NCBI RefSeq assembly: GCF_015694425.1
Contig: NZ_JADQDN010000001.1
Span: 744,001-808,000, forward strand
Direction: 5' to 3'
Source of the DNA: Microvirga terrestris
Lineage (GTDB): Bacteria; Pseudomonadota; Alphaproteobacteria; Rhizobiales; Beijerinckiaceae
DNA length: 64,000 nt
The position numbers were made by a program, and so were the translations under genes. Every line of letters begins with the position of its first letter. The first letter of the stretch is position 1. Below, piece by piece: positions 43,407 to 53,466 of this stretch. The notes beneath the pieces were generated by a model, which saw only the letters and a program-made list of their open reading frames with translations, did not search any database and was not told the origin of the DNA.

Positions 43407-44816
43407 TTAAGAGGCCTTCCGCCGGCGGGCTGCGATATTAGCAACCAGGTCGGTGATATGGCCGATGGACGATGTGGCGAGGGGCAGACGCTCACTCTTG
43501 CCTTTGGACTTGTCCAGCCTCGGCTGAGGCGAGACAGCACTCGAGAATCCGAGTTTCGCCGCTTCCTTCAGCCGCGCCTGCTCCTGAGCCACCGGCCGAA
43601 TGGCGCCGGAGAGGCCCATCTCGCCGAAATAGACTGTATCGGGCGGCAGGGGATTGCCTGAGAGGGAAGAGACCAGGGCTGCGGCTGCCGCAAGATCCGC
43701 TGCAGGCTCCGTGATGCGCAGGCCGCCGGCGACGTTGAGATAGACATCGTGCATGCCGAGCTTCAGGCCGCCATGGGCCTCCAGCACGGCCAGCACCATG
43801 GACAGACGGCTCTGATCCCAGCCGACCACGGCGCGGCGCGGCGTGCCGAGGGACGATGGGGCAACGAGAGCCTGAATCTCGACGAGAAGCGGGCGCGTGC
43901 CTTCCATGCCGGCGAACACCGCCGTTCCCGCCGTCGCCATGTCCCGGCCGGCGAGAAACAGCTCGGAGGGATTGGGGACCTCGCGCAGGCCTTGATCGGA
44001 CATCTCGAAGACGCCGATTTCGTCGGTGGGGCCGAAGCGGTTTTTCACCGCGCGCATAATGCGGAAATGATGGCCGGTATCGCCTTCGAAGGAGACCACG
44101 GCATCGACCATGTGCTCGACGACGCGGGGGCCGGCGATCTGGCCATCCTTGGTCACGTGTCCCACGAGGATGACGGCCGTGCCGGTGGTTTTGGCGAAGC
44201 GGATGAGCGCCTGGGCCGAGCCGCGCACCTGGGTGACGGTGCCGGGGGCGGATTCCACCGTCTCGGTCCACATGGTCTGAATCGAGTCGATGATCGCGAG
44301 TGCCGGGGGACGGCCCTGGCTCAAGGTCGCGATGATATCCTCGACATTGGTTTCGGAGGCGAGCTCGACGGGCGCTTGGCCGAGGCCGAGCCGCTCGGCG
44401 CGTAGGCGCACCTGGGCCACCGCCTCCTCGCCCGAGATATAGGCGACGCGTTCACCGCGCATGGCCAGCGCAGCGGAGGCCTGCATCAGGAGGGTGGATT
44501 TGCCGATGCCGGGATCGCCGCCGAGCAGGATGATCGAGCCATGCACAAAGCCGCCGCCGGTGACCCGGTCGAGTTCGGCGATGCCGGAGGGCGTGCGCGG
44601 GGCTTCCTTGGTCTCGCCCTGAAGGCCCTCAAGCGGAAAGATGCGGCCTTTGGCCCGAGAGGGGCGGGTGGCCACGGGGCCGGCCATGGGGCTTGCGGAG
44701 CCTGCTTCCTCGACGATGGTGTTCCAGCCGCCGCAGGCCTCGCACTTGCCTTTCCAGCGGTTATAGACCGCGCCGCATTCCTGGCACACGAAGGCGGGGT
44801 GACGCTGCTTGGCCAT
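43407..44816 (-). CDS. radA: DNA repair protein RadA
   Basis: 469 residues. A C4 zinc finger (FVCQECGAVYNRWKGKCEAC) starts the protein, the RecA-like core has Walker A GGDPGIGKSTLLMQ, the RadA-specific KNRFG lies in MRAVKNRFGPTDE, and the C-terminal Lon-protease-like domain follows (YLNVAGGLRITEPAADLA). RadA drives branch migration in recombination. Its ATG overlaps the alr TGA. Confidence 0.95.
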   Translation of the reverse strand: MAKQRHPAFVCQECGAVYNRWKGKCEACGGWNTIVEEAGSASPMAGPVATRPSRAKGRIFPLEGLQGETKEAPRTPSGIAELDRVTGGGFVHGSIILLGGDPGIGKSTLLMQASAALAMRGERVAYISGEEAVAQVRLRAERLGLGQAPVELASETNVEDIIATLSQGRPPALAIIDSIQTMWTETVESAPGTVTQVRGSAQALIRFAKTTGTAVILVGHVTKDGQIAGPRVVEHMVDAVVSFEGDTGHHFRIMRAVKNRFGPTDEIGVFEMSDQGLREVPNPSELFLAGRDMATAGTAVFAGMEGTRPLLVEIQALVAPSSLGTPRRAVVGWDQSRLSMVLAVLEAHGGLKLGMHDVYLNVAGGLRITEPAADLAAAAALVSSLSGNPLPPDTVYFGEMGLSGAIRPVAQEQARLKEAAKLGFSSAVSPQPRLDKSKGKSERLPLATSSIGHITDLVANIAARRRKAS

Positions 44817-45982
44817 CAGCCTTCTCCTCCGCGATAGATACGAGCGTAGCGCGCGCCGAGATTGGTCAAGATCTCGTAGCCGATGGTGCCGGCGCGGTGG
44901 CCGACCTCGTCGATGGTGAGTTGGCCGCCGATCAGCGTGACCGTGTCGCTGCGCTTCACTTGCGTCTCCGGCACATCCGTCACGTCGATGGTGATCAGGT
45001 CCATGGAGACGTTGCCGGCGAAGGGGCAGGATTGGCCGGCGACGATTGCCATGCCGGCCAGCAATTCTTCGCCGCTCTTGCCTCGTGCGCTTGATGAGCG
45101 CGGATAACCGTCCGCATAGCCCACGGAGAGCGTCGCGATGCGGCGCTTGTCGAGCGCGAGCCAGCGGCCGTTATAGCCCACGGTGTGCTCCGCCTCGATC
45201 CAGCGCAGCTGCACGATGCGGGCCTCTAAGCCGACGACTGGACGCATCGGGTTGTCGGTACTCGGCGTCGGGTTGCCGCCGTAGAGGGCATAGCCGGGTC
45301 GCACTAGATCGTAGCCAGGCTTGTCGCGCAGGAAAATGCCCGAGGAGTTGGGCAGCGAAGCCGGAATGCCAGGCAGCGACGCACGGATGGCCTCGAAGGC
45401 CTCGATCTGCTGAGCGTTCAGCGGGTTGTCGCTCTCCTCGGCACTCACGAAATGGCTCATGAGAAGGGCCGTCTCGAAGTCCTTCAGCTCCGCGCGATCC
45501 TTGAGCGTCAGTCCCTGCGGCACCGTGAGCCCGAGGCGGTTCATGCCGGTATCGACATGGATCGCGGCCTTGAGCTTCTCCGATTGCGCTCGGCAGAAGC
45601 CGGCCCACTCCTCGATCTCCTCGGAGGAGCCGAGAACCGGGCGCAAGTCGAATTCCGCATAGGTCGGGCAGGTGCCGGAGAAGAGTCCGTTCAGCACATA
45701 GATCGTTGCATCAGGAGCTACAACGCGGGCACGGATCGCCTCACTCAGATGCGCCACGAAAAAGGTGCGGCAGCCGGCTGCGCTGAGAGCGGGGACGGCC
45801 TTTTCGATGCCGATGCCATAGGCATTCGCTTTGACGACAGACGCCGTCTCCGCGCCGCCCGCATGATCGCGCAGGCTGCGCCAGTTGGAAGCAAGAGCGT
45901 CGAGGTCGATATGGAGGATGCCGCCGGCGGCGTTTTCAGGAATGCTGCCGTTGTTGCTGGTCTGAGAGGTATGCTTGGTCAA
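44816..45982 (-). CDS. alr: Alanine racemase
   Basis: 388 residues. The PLP lysine is in SVVKANAYGIGIEKAVPAL. HVDTGMNRLGL, and VGYNGRWLALDKRRIATLS followed by VGYADGYPR with the catalytic-Tyr region, are conserved. It supplies D-alanine for peptidoglycan. An N-terminal extension of about 20 polar residues is unusual but may be a start-site choice. It overlaps dnaB and radA by one to four bases on each side, indicating one transcript. Confidence 0.95.
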   Translation of the reverse strand: MTKHTSQTSNNGSIPENAAGGILHIDLDALASNWRSLRDHAGGAETASVVKANAYGIGIEKAVPALSAAGCRTFFVAHLSEAIRARVVAPDATIYVLNGLFSGTCPTYAEFDLRPVLGSSEEIEEWAGFCRAQSEKLKAAIHVDTGMNRLGLTVPQGLTLKDRAELKDFETALLMSHFVSAEESDNPLNAQQIEAFEAIRASLPGIPASLPNSSGIFLRDKPGYDLVRPGYALYGGNPTPSTDNPMRPVVGLEARIVQLRWIEAEHTVGYNGRWLALDKRRIATLSVGYADGYPRSSSARGKSGEELLAGMAIVAGQSCPFAGNVSMDLITIDVTDVPETQVKRSDTVTLIGGQLTIDEVGHRAGTIGYEILTNLGARYARIYRGGEG

Positions 45983-47472
45983 TCGCCAATCCGTTCGGGA
46001 AGTTTGTCTTCATCCGCAAGGTCGGTGAAGCGGGTGATGTCGGCCTGGAAGGCCAGCTGCACGGTGCCGGTCGGTCCGTGACGCTGCTTGCCGATGATGA
46101 CCTCGGCCTTGCCGTGGACCTGATCCATTTCCGACTGCCACTTGAAGTATTCTTCGGTGCCGGGTTTCGGCTCCTTGTTCTTCAGATAGTACTCGTCGCG
46201 ATAAACGAACATGACCACGTCGGCGTCCTGCTCGATCGAGCCCGATTCACGAAGATCGGAGAGCTGCGGCCGCTTATCGTCGCGGGATTCCACCTGGCGG
46301 GAGAGCTGGGACAGGGCGACCAGTGGTACCGACAATTCCTTGGCCAGCGCCTTGAGGCCGGTGGTGATCTCGGTCAGTTCCTGCACCCGGTTCTCGCCCT
46401 TCTTGGACGAGCCGGAGAGGAGCTGCAGGTAGTCGACGATGAGGATATCGAGGCCGCGTTGGCGCTTGAGACGGCGCGCGCGAGCCGCGAGCTGGGCGAT
46501 GGAGATGCCGCCGGTCTGGTCGATGTAGAACGGGATCGACTGCATCTCGCGGGCGGCTTCGGTGATCTTGTAGAAATCGTCTTCGCGCATGTCGCCGCGG
46601 CGGATCTTATAGGAGGGCACGCCCGACTGTTCGGCGATGATACGGGTAGCGAGCTGCTCGGCCGACATTTCAAGCGAGAAAAAGCCCACGATGCCGCCAT
46701 TGACCGTTTTCAGGTTGCCGTCTTGCTGCTTCTCGGCCCGGTAGGCCTTGGCGATGTTGAACGCGATATTCGTCACCAGCGAGGTCTTACCCATCGCAGG
46801 ACGTCCGGCGAGAATAACAAGGTCGGAGGGCTGCAGGCCGCCGAGGGCCTTATCGAGGTCCTTCAGGCCCGTGGAGATGCCCGACAGGGCTCCCTCGCGC
46901 TTATAGGCCGCCGCCGCCATGTCGATGGCAGCCGTGAGCGCATCGGAGAAGCGTTGAAAGCCACCGTCGTAACGGCCGGTTTCGGCAATCGCGTAGAGGC
47001 GTCGCTCCGCCTCCTCGATCTGTTCGCGAGGCGAGGAATCCACAGGCGCGTCAAACGCGACGTTCACCATGTCCTCGCCGATATTGATCAGGTTCCGGCG
47101 GATCGCGAGGTCGTAGATGGCGCGACCGTAATCCTCCGCGTTGATGACGGTGGTCGCCTCGGCGGCCAGACGCGCGAGATATTGCGAGACCGTGATGCCA
47201 CCGAGATCCTGGTCCCCTAAGAAGGTCTTCATGGTGATCGGGGTCGCGACTTTGCCGGCCTTAATCAGGCTCGTAGCCACCTCGTAGATGCGCCGGTGCA
47301 GGTCCTCGATGAAATGAACGGCTTCGAGGAAGTCGGAGACGCGGTAGTAGGCGTCGTTGTTGACCAAGATCGCGCCCAGCAGGGCCTGTTCGGCCTCGAT
47401 GTTGCTGGGGGGCGTCCGAAACTGCGGCTCGGCAGTCTCGAGACGGGCGATTAGGGCATTGGCGGTGGCCAT
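45979..47472 (-). CDS. dnaB: Replicative DNA helicase
   Basis: 497 residues. The N-terminal helical domain has PPSNIEAEQALLGAILVNND; the RecA-like core has Walker A AGRPAMGKTSLVTNIAFNIA, the H2-type DILIVDYLQLLSG and the arginine-finger region LSQLSRQVESRDDKRPQLSD. Hexameric fork helicase. No intein is present. The 257-bp gap to rplI holds a terminator. Confidence 0.96.
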   Translation of the reverse strand: MATANALIARLETAEPQFRTPPSNIEAEQALLGAILVNNDAYYRVSDFLEAVHFIEDLHRRIYEVATSLIKAGKVATPITMKTFLGDQDLGGITVSQYLARLAAEATTVINAEDYGRAIYDLAIRRNLINIGEDMVNVAFDAPVDSSPREQIEEAERRLYAIAETGRYDGGFQRFSDALTAAIDMAAAAYKREGALSGISTGLKDLDKALGGLQPSDLVILAGRPAMGKTSLVTNIAFNIAKAYRAEKQQDGNLKTVNGGIVGFFSLEMSAEQLATRIIAEQSGVPSYKIRRGDMREDDFYKITEAAREMQSIPFYIDQTGGISIAQLAARARRLKRQRGLDILIVDYLQLLSGSSKKGENRVQELTEITTGLKALAKELSVPLVALSQLSRQVESRDDKRPQLSDLRESGSIEQDADVVMFVYRDEYYLKNKEPKPGTEEYFKWQSEMDQVHGKAEVIIGKQRHGPTGTVQLAFQADITRFTDLADEDKLPERIGD

Positions 47473-47654
47473 CCGGCGCTCCGGGAAACAGGAGAAGGGT
47501 TAGAGTCTCTTAGACCGCAATTGGTGTCCTAAAGGTTGCCGTTCGGACACGAAGTCCGACTCCGTTCGAACTGTCCTCGCTGTCCTCGATTCTCACACCG
47601 TCCATCTTTTCGCATGCGTCTTGGCTTGACTCTCCCACAAGCCCGAAACCCAAA

Positions 47655-47689
47655 GAAAAAACGCTCTCCATCGAATCGACAGAGAGCGT
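47655..47689 (-). terminator. Rho-independent terminator after rplI
   Basis: ACGCTCTC (47661-47668) pairs with GAGAGCGT (47682-47689), and on the minus strand a TTTTTT run follows at 47660-47655. It separates the rpsF-rplI transcript from dnaB. Confidence 0.85.
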
Positions 47690-47729
47690 CATTTTAGAAC
47701 AAAGCAAGAACTAGGGCAACCGCTCCAGC

Positions 47730-48296
47730 TTAGAGCTCATCGTCGCCGCCAGCTTCGGCGAGGGCCGCGCCGACCTCGAGGCCGAGGTCGTCGAGGTTGG
47801 TCTCCTCGCGGGTCGTGACAGCCTCGCCGCGCGCCTGACGCTCGGCTTCCTCGGGGCTGCGGGCGACGTTGATGGTCACTTTGACCTCGACCTCTGGGTG
47901 GAGGGCGACCGGCACGCTGTGCAAGCCGATGTTCTTGATCGGCTGGTTGATGGCAATCTGGTTACGGTCAACCGTGAAGCCGTTCTGGGTCATGATCTCG
48001 GCGAGGTCGCGGGTGGAAACCGAACCGTAGAGCACGCCGGTCTCGCCAGACTGGCGCAGGATGATGAAGCTCTGGCCATTCAGCTTCTCGCCGACGGTCT
48101 CTGCTTCCTTGCGGCGCTCAAGGTTGCGGGCCTCGAGCTGGGCGCGCTGGGCGTCGAAGTGCTTCTTGTTGGCCTCGGTGGCGCGCAGAGCCTTGCCGCG
48201 CGGCAGGAGGAAGTTTCGGGCATAGCCGGAACGGACCTTCACGGTCTCGCCCATCTGGCCGAGCTTTGCGACGCGCTCGAGAAGAATAACGTCCAT
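47730..48296 (-). CDS. rplI: 50S ribosomal protein bL9
   Basis: 188 residues. The N-terminal domain [36 protein letters not shown] is the L9 signature, followed by the long helix and C-terminal RNA-binding domain. An acidic C-terminal extension ([20 protein letters not shown]) makes it about 40 residues longer than E. coli L9, as in other Hyphomicrobiales. Confidence 0.96.
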   Translation of the reverse strand: MDVILLERVAKLGQMGETVKVRSGYARNFLLPRGKALRATEANKKHFDAQRAQLEARNLERRKEAETVGEKLNGQSFIILRQSGETGVLYGSVSTRDLAEIMTQNGFTVDRNQIAINQPIKNIGLHSVPVALHPEVEVKVTINVARSPEEAERQARGEAVTTREETNLDDLGLEVGAALAEAGGDDEL

Positions 48297-48319
48297 GGTT
48301 GTCTCCTTTAGGTTCGTGA

Positions 48320-49279
48320 TCAGGTTGAAAGGGTAGGCGGTGGGGTCGGTCGCGTGCCGAAGCGGCGGCGCAGGCCGAAGGTGGAATCGGCAATGCCGAA
48401 GAGAGCCAGGGCAACCATCAGGATACCCTGGGTGACGAAGATCAGGACATAGAGGGCGCTCAGGAGGAACGAGCGGCCCGAACGACCTCGTGTGCGGTCG
48501 TGGATGGCAGCCAGGCCCTGCAGGGCAAAGGCCATCAGGAAGGCGCCCGACAGAGCCATGCCCAGCGCGCCGGCGAAGCCGCCGAAATTCGCCAGGATGA
48601 GTCCTCCGATCAGGATCAGCCCGGCGGAGCGCGGCATCATCAGTTCCGGCACCGATGGCCAGGGCCGCGGCAGGCGCTTAGACGCCAGGACAATCCGGGC
48701 GGCGGCCCAGAGATAAAGGGCCAGCACGGTGACGAAGCCTTGGGCCGAGAGGAACGACGTCAGACGCGTGAAAATGGCGATCAGCTGCTCGCGGGTGTCG
48801 GCATCGAGCCCCTCGGGTCCGGTTGCGAACTGGGCGTTGACGAAGGCTTCGGCCACCTCGCGGGTGTTCTGCTCGAAGGCGCCGTAATCGCCGCCTGTCG
48901 AAATCACGCCGGCGGCGATGATGGTCAGCGCAGCCGTCGCTGCGGCCCAGGCCAGAAGCCGTCCGACCGGATACCACTCCATGGTGCCGTCAGGTCCGGG
49001 GCGGCCGAGCAGGGACAGATAGGCCAGCCACCACGCGGGCAGGGCGGTGATGAGTGCAAAGCCGAGGCCGCTCAGCGGCGACAGGATCAGCCCGATGGCC
49101 AGGCCGCCGACGAGGGCGGCCACGAGGCCGGAGCGGTGGTCCCAGCCGAGGGACACGATCAGGACGGGAATGGGGGCAAGCAGATACAGCATGGCCGCCA
49201 GCGGGGTCGCCTTGACGATCACCGCGGTCAGGAGGGCCGATACGAGCCCAGCGCCTATGCCTGTTGCTACAAAATTCAT
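48320..49279 (-). CDS. DUF2232 multi-pass membrane protein
   Basis: 319 residues and about eight membrane segments, starting [23 protein letters not shown]2232 proteins are regularly placed between rpsR and rplI in alphaproteobacteria; function unknown. The Pro-rich tail ends PTPPPTLST. Confidence 0.88.
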   Translation of the reverse strand: MNFVATGIGAGLVSALLTAVIVKATPLAAMLYLLAPIPVLIVSLGWDHRSGLVAALVGGLAIGLILSPLSGLGFALITALPAWWLAYLSLLGRPGPDGTMEWYPVGRLLAWAAATAALTIIAAGVISTGGDYGAFEQNTREVAEAFVNAQFATGPEGLDADTREQLIAIFTRLTSFLSAQGFVTVLALYLWAAARIVLASKRLPRPWPSVPELMMPRSAGLILIGGLILANFGGFAGALGMALSGAFLMAFALQGLAAIHDRTRGRSGRSFLLSALYVLIFVTQGILMVALALFGIADSTFGLRRRFGTRPTPPPTLST

Positions 49280-49405
49280 CGTCTCGCTGTCCCGCTGCTC
49301 ATTGGCAGGGTTAGAGGCATCCGCCTCAACTGACCCGGCGGGATTTCACCGCTGGGCGATTATCGTCAGGATGCGGGCCGCGCGTGGCGGCCCGCAAGGT
49401 CTTGC

Positions 49406-49666
49406 TTAGCGGATCACGTAGGGCAGCAGGCCCAGGAAGCGGGCGCGCTTGATCGCCTGGGCGAGCTCGCGCTGCTTCTTAGCCGACACGGCCGTGATGC
49501 GGGACGGAACGATCTTGCCGCGCTCGGAGATGTAGCGGGACAGGAGCTTCGTGTCCTTGTAGTCGATCTTCGGAGCGTTCGGTCCCGAGAACGGGCAGGT
49601 CTTGCGACGACGGAAGAAGGGGCGACGACCACCGCCAGCGGCCCCACCAGTAGCACCAAATGCCAT
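49406..49666 (-). CDS. rpsR: 30S ribosomal protein bS18
   Basis: 86 residues. [35 protein letters not shown] and [20 protein letters not shown] are the S18 core. It binds S6 on the 30S platform. It begins 2 bp after rpsF. Confidence 0.97.
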   Translation of the reverse strand: MAFGATGGAAGGGRRPFFRRRKTCPFSGPNAPKIDYKDTKLLSRYISERGKIVPSRITAVSAKKQRELAQAIKRARFLGLLPYVIR

Positions 49667-49668
49667 GA

Positions 49669-50076
49669 TTAAGCCTCCTCGCCTTCGTTGCCAGCGAACC
49701 CGACACCGTCGGTGTCGCGCTCACGGCGCTCGCGGTCCTTGCGCTCGTCGCGGTCACGCTTCTGCATCATCACGGACGGCTCGGTCTCGAGCTCTTCGAC
49801 CTTGATGGTCATGAAGCGAAGGATGTCTTCGTTGATGCGCATCTGACGCTCCATCTCGGCCACGGCCGGAGCCGGAGCGTTGAGGTTGAACATCGTGAAA
49901 TGCGCCTTGCGGTTCTTCTTGATGCGGTAGGCGAGGGACTTCACGCCCCACATTTCGGTCTTGTCGACGCTGCCGCCGTTCTGCTCGATGACGCCCTTGT
50001 ACTGGTCGACCATAGCCTCGACCTGCTGCGGGGTGACATCCTGGCGAGCCATGAAGATATGCTCATAGAGAGGCAT
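49669..50076 (-). CDS. rpsF: 30S ribosomal protein bS6
   Basis: 135 residues. [20 protein letters not shown], the KYR-like [18 protein letters not shown] and [20 protein letters not shown] are the S6 core. The C-terminal 40 residues are strongly charged ([18 protein letters not shown]). First gene of the rpsF-rpsR-DUF2232-rplI unit. Confidence 0.97.
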   Translation of the reverse strand: MPLYEHIFMARQDVTPQQVEAMVDQYKGVIEQNGGSVDKTEMWGVKSLAYRIKKNRKAHFTMFNLNAPAPAVAEMERQMRINEDILRFMTIKVEELETEPSVMMQKRDRDERKDRERRERDTDGVGFAGNEGEEA

Positions 50077-50290
50077 AATGGGCCTTTCTCAGGGTTTGAG
50101 GACAAGCCTTGCACTGTTTTGACGAGTGTCTCGGCCGTTTCGCGCATCCGATCGGCGCCAAGCCCTTCGAGCCTGCAAGGCCCGAGCGATTGTCGAAGGC
50201 GGAGACACGGGACGACGGGTTCGTTAAAACCCTGCATGGCCAAGCCATACCGTCCGTTCAGCCCCCGGCCGGAGCGAACGCGAAGCGGGG

Positions 50291-50319
50291 GCTATAGGCG
50301 ATTTGGGCTGGGAAGGCAA
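50291..50319 (-). promoter_or_regulatory. Candidate sigma-70 promoter of the rpsF operon
   Basis: TTGCCT (50319-50314), 17 bases, TATAGC (50296-50291) on the minus strand, about 215 bp before rpsF. The long leader begins with a strong hairpin (AGCCCCC near 50293 with GGGGGCT near 50259), which could be a regulatory ribosomal-protein leader; S6:S18 motif identity was not established. Confidence 0.5.
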
Positions 50320-50345
50320 GCGCGCAGGAGTCTGCAATTTCCCAC

Positions 50346-50433
50346 GTCATCACCGGCCTTGTGCCGGTGATCCCGGTCCAAGAAGCGCTGAGCCTCACAT
50401 CATCGGGATGGCCAGGATGAGCCCGGCCATGAC
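50346..50433. repeat. Composite palindromic intergenic repeat, copy E
   Basis: GTCATCACCGGCCTTGTGCC at the left and GGCCAGGATGAGCCCGGCC before ATGAC at the right; same orientation as copy A, with a degenerate right module. It fills the middle of the 547-bp gap between rpsF and pdxJ; the remaining 190 bp to pdxJ shows nothing distinct. Confidence 0.8.
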
Positions 50434-50623
50434 GTGGCGGGTGCCTTCTCCGGCGGTCGCTGGTTGGGAGGGGGACCCATGGCGCTGAGCGTGTGAGTGG
50501 ATTCCTTCCCCCTCCGCTGACGCTTCGACCGGGAATGACGGTGCGCGACGATTTGCCGTTGATAGGGCTCTTCGGCCGCAACACAACTCTGGTCAGCGGC
50601 TTACACTAGGCTAAAACACCCTT

Positions 50624-51382
50624 ATGAACGCTCCTCCTTTGCGCCTCGGCGTCAACATCGACCACGTCGCCACCGTGCGGAACGCCCGCGGCGGTACCCA
50701 TCCGGATCCGATCCGGGCTGCCCATCTGGCGGTTCTGGCGGGGGCCGATGGGATCACAGCCCATCTGCGCGAGGACCGGCGGCATATCCGGGATCAGGAC
50801 ATGGAGCGGCTCAAGCGCCAGCTCTTCGTGCCGCTCAACTTCGAGATGGCGGCGACCTCGGAGATGGTGGGCCTCGCCACCAGGCTTCATCCCCACGCGG
50901 CCTGCCTCGTGCCCGAGAAGCGCGAGGAACGCACCACCGAAGGGGGGCTCGACATCATCGGCGCCCATGCCCATCTGCGTCCGGCGATCAAGGAACTGAA
51001 AGGCGAGGGTATCCGCGTGTCCCTCTTTGTCGAACCGGAGATTGAGGTCATGGACGCCGCCTGCGACCTGCAGGCGCCTGTGGTTGAACTCCATACCGGC
51101 ACCTATTGCGAAGCCGTTGTCGAAGGTGACGAGGCGAGGGTTGCCCATGAGTTGGAGCGCCTGCGCCGGGCGGCCGTGCACGGGGCGAAGATCGGCCTCG
51201 AGATTCATGCAGGCCACGGGCTCGATCTCAGCTCGGTCCGGTCTGTCGCGGCTATCCCGCAGATCGTGGAGCTCAATATCGGCCATTCCCTCATCGGCGA
51301 GGCCATCTTCGTGGGTCTTGAAGAGGCCGTGCGGGCCATGCGCGCTGCCATGGACATGGGCCGGGCGCAGGTGCGGGCATGA
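50624..51382 (+). CDS. pdxJ: Pyridoxine 5'-phosphate synthase
   Basis: 252 residues; TIM barrel with [20 protein letters not shown] at the start, [14 protein letters not shown], and the C-terminal [16 protein letters not shown] and [17 protein letters not shown]. It condenses 1-deoxyxylulose 5-phosphate with 3-amino-2-oxopropyl phosphate, the ring-closing step of vitamin B6 synthesis. The stop overlaps acpS by 4 bases. Confidence 0.96.
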   Translation: MNAPPLRLGVNIDHVATVRNARGGTHPDPIRAAHLAVLAGADGITAHLREDRRHIRDQDMERLKRQLFVPLNFEMAATSEMVGLATRLHPHAACLVPEKREERTTEGGLDIIGAHAHLRPAIKELKGEGIRVSLFVEPEIEVMDAACDLQAPVVELHTGTYCEAVVEGDEARVAHELERLRRAAVHGAKIGLEIHAGHGLDLSSVRSVAAIPQIVELNIGHSLIGEAIFVGLEEAVRAMRAAMDMGRAQVRA

Positions 51383-51777
51383 TTCTCGGCATCGGATCCG
51401 ACCTCTGCGACATTCGCCGTATCGAGAAGTCCATCGAGCGCTTTGGTGACCGCTTCACCCACCGCATCTACACGGAGGGTGAGCGGGCCAGGAGCGACCG
51501 GCGTGCCGCCCGAGCTCCCTCCTACGCCCGCCGCTTCGCGGCCAAGGAGGCCTGCGCCAAGGCCTTGGGGACGGGCCTCAGTCATGGCGTTTTCTGGCGC
51601 GACATGGAGGTGGTCAACCTTCCCGGTGGACGCCCGACCATGCGCCTCACGGGAGGTGCCCAGGAGCGCCTGCAGGCCATGACGCCTGCAGGGCATAAGG
51701 CCGTCGTCCATGTGTCCCTGACGGACGATCCGCCCATGGCACAGGCCTTCGTGATCATCGAGGCGCTGCCGGCGTGA
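51379..51777 (+). CDS. acpS: Holo-[acyl-carrier-protein] synthase
   Basis: 132 residues: [20 protein letters not shown] with the Mg-binding Asp, [18 protein letters not shown] with the second metal Glu, and [19 protein letters not shown]. It attaches phosphopantetheine to ACP. Translationally coupled to pdxJ (ATGA). Confidence 0.96.
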   Translation: MILGIGSDLCDIRRIEKSIERFGDRFTHRIYTEGERARSDRRAARAPSYARRFAAKEACAKALGTGLSHGVFWRDMEVVNLPGGRPTMRLTGGAQERLQAMTPAGHKAVVHVSLTDDPPMAQAFVIIEALPA

Positions 51778-51872
51778 GGCGGGGCTGCGTTGCGGCAGGG
51801 CGCGGCTTAGGCTAGAGCATGGCGCGGCAAAGCGGCCTTCCCGGTCGCAATCCGATGCCGAAACGACGATAT

Positions 51873-51914
51873 CGAGAGAGGCTTGCACCCGGGGCTGAGT
51901 GCAAACCCCTCTCG
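51873..51914 (+). promoter_or_regulatory. Hairpin in the acpS-lepB spacer
   Basis: CGAGAG...TTGCAC pairs with GTGCAA...CTCTCG: two stem blocks, GAGAG(A)GG/CC(CC)TCTC and TTGCAC/GTGCAA, with a 10-base loop. There is no T-run, so it is more likely an mRNA leader or processing structure than a terminator. It ends 61 bp before the lepB start. Confidence 0.5.
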
Positions 51915-51975
51915 ACTGTCACAGCAGAGGCAGGCGGCAGAAGCTGCCCTGTCCAAAGAGCATAGGTCGAGTGAC

Positions 51976-52752
51976 GTGAGCGAAAAAACCGGCAAATACG
52001 TAGGTAGCACCGTGAAGAACGAAGAAGGCGGCCTCTGGGAAACGATCAAGGTCATCATCCAGGCCCTTCTGATCGCCGTGGTCGTGCGCACCGTGCTGTT
52101 CCAGCCTTTCAACATCCCGTCGGGCTCTCTTATCCCGACCCTGCTGATCGGCGACTACCTGTTCGTCTCGAAATATTCCTACGGCTATTCCAAGCACTCG
52201 ATTCCGTTCAGCCCGGGCCTCTTCTCCGGACGCATCTTCGGCTCAGAGCCGAAGCGCGGTGAGATCGCGGTGTTCAAGCTGCCGAAGGACAATTCGACGG
52301 ATTACATCAAGCGCGTGATCGGGCTTCCCGGCGACAAGATCCAGGTGATCAGCGGCGTGCTGCACATCAACGGCCAGCCGGTCCAGCGCGAGCGTGTCGA
52401 GGATTACAAGACCACCGACCTCTATGGTCGCACCGTCAGCGTTCCCCAGTTCCGGGAGACCCTGCCCGGCGGCGTGTCCCACTTCGTGATCGAGCGCGAC
52501 AACGATCGCGGCTACTGGGACAACACCAACGTCTACACGGTGCAGCCCGGCCACTTCTTCATGATGGGCGACAACCGGGACAACTCCACCGATTCCCGCG
52601 ACGAGGCGAGCGTCGGCCAGGTGCCGTTCGAGAATCTCGTGGGCCGCGCCGAGATCATCTTCTTCTCGATTGACGAGAGCGCGTCTCTCTGGCGGCCCTG
52701 GGAATGGCCGCAGAAGATCCGCTGGAACCGTCTCTTCGAGGGGATCCGCTGA
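51976..52752 (+). CDS. lepB: Signal peptidase I
   Basis: 258 residues from GTG at 51976 (open frame upstream to 51883 as an alternative). One membrane anchor (VIIQALLIAVVVRTVLFQPF), then the catalytic serine box IPSGSLIPTL, the catalytic lysine in DYIKRVIGLPGDKI, and GHFFMMGDNRDNSTDSRD. It cleaves Sec signal peptides at the periplasmic face. Confidence 0.95.
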   Translation: MSEKTGKYVGSTVKNEEGGLWETIKVIIQALLIAVVVRTVLFQPFNIPSGSLIPTLLIGDYLFVSKYSYGYSKHSIPFSPGLFSGRIFGSEPKRGEIAVFKLPKDNSTDYIKRVIGLPGDKIQVISGVLHINGQPVQRERVEDYKTTDLYGRTVSVPQFRETLPGGVSHFVIERDNDRGYWDNTNVYTVQPGHFFMMGDNRDNSTDSRDEASVGQVPFENLVGRAEIIFFSIDESASLWRPWEWPQKIRWNRLFEGIR

Positions 52753-52755
52753 CCC

Positions 52756-53466
52756 GTGGCACGCCGCAAGCCGAACCTCGATGAGCTTCTGAACAAGCTC
52801 GGCTACCGCTTTGAGATACCTCAGCTCCTGGATGAAGCGCTGACCCATGTCAGTGCCCCCAAGGCGGACGGACAAAGCTATCAGAGACTGGAATTCCTTG
52901 GGGATCGGGTGCTCGGTCTCGCCATCGCAGACCTGCTCTTCCGCACATTTCCGGGTGCGCCCGAGGGCGAATTGTCCCGGCGTCTGGCGGAACTGGTGCG
53001 GCGCGAGAGCTGCGCCGAGATCGCGATCTCGTGGGACGTCGGGCCTTATCTCAAGCTCGGCGCCGGCGAGGCCCATGCGGGCGAGCGCCGCAACCAGACG
53101 ATCCTGGCGGATGTGTGCGAGGCGATCATCGGAGCCGTGTTCATGGATGGCGGCTACGAGGCCGCCAGCAGCGTGGTCGAGCGCGCGTTCCAGCCGCTCC
53201 TCGAGGCGCCCCGCCGTCCGTTGCGCGATCCCAAGAGCGCCCTGCAGGAATGGGCGCAAGGGAGAGGCTTGCCGCCGCCGACCTACTCGATCGTGGAGCA
53301 GACCGGGCCGGACCATGCACCTAGGTTCCGGGTGGTGGTGAAGGTCAAGGGCGCCGAGAATGAGTTCGGTCAGGGAACATCGAAGCGGATCGCGGAACAG
53401 GCGGCGGCGCGGAGCCTTCTCTTGAGAGAGGGCGTCTGGACGGAGGAAGAGCATGGAACAGCCTGA
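52756..53466 (+). CDS. rnc: Ribonuclease III
   Basis: 236 residues from GTG at 52756, 3 bp after lepB. The signature YQRLEFLGDRVLGLAIADLL and the second acidic set ADVCEAIIGAVFMDGGYEAA form the nuclease domain; a dsRNA-binding domain follows (DPKSALQEWAQGRG ... GQGTSKRIAEQAAARSLL). It overlaps era by 14 bases. Confidence 0.96.
   Translation: MARRKPNLDELLNKLGYRFEIPQLLDEALTHVSAPKADGQSYQRLEFLGDRVLGLAIADLLFRTFPGAPEGELSRRLAELVRRESCAEIAISWDVGPYLKLGAGEAHAGERRNQTILADVCEAIIGAVFMDGGYEAASSVVERAFQPLLEAPRRPLRDPKSALQEWAQGRGLPPPTYSIVEQTGPDHAPRFRVVVKVKGAENEFGQGTSKRIAEQAAARSLLLREGVWTEEEHGTA

Noticed and set aside
47510-47707. A 65-codon minus-strand frame between dnaB and rplI
   Set aside because: It overlaps the rplI terminator hairpin and has no homology-like features.
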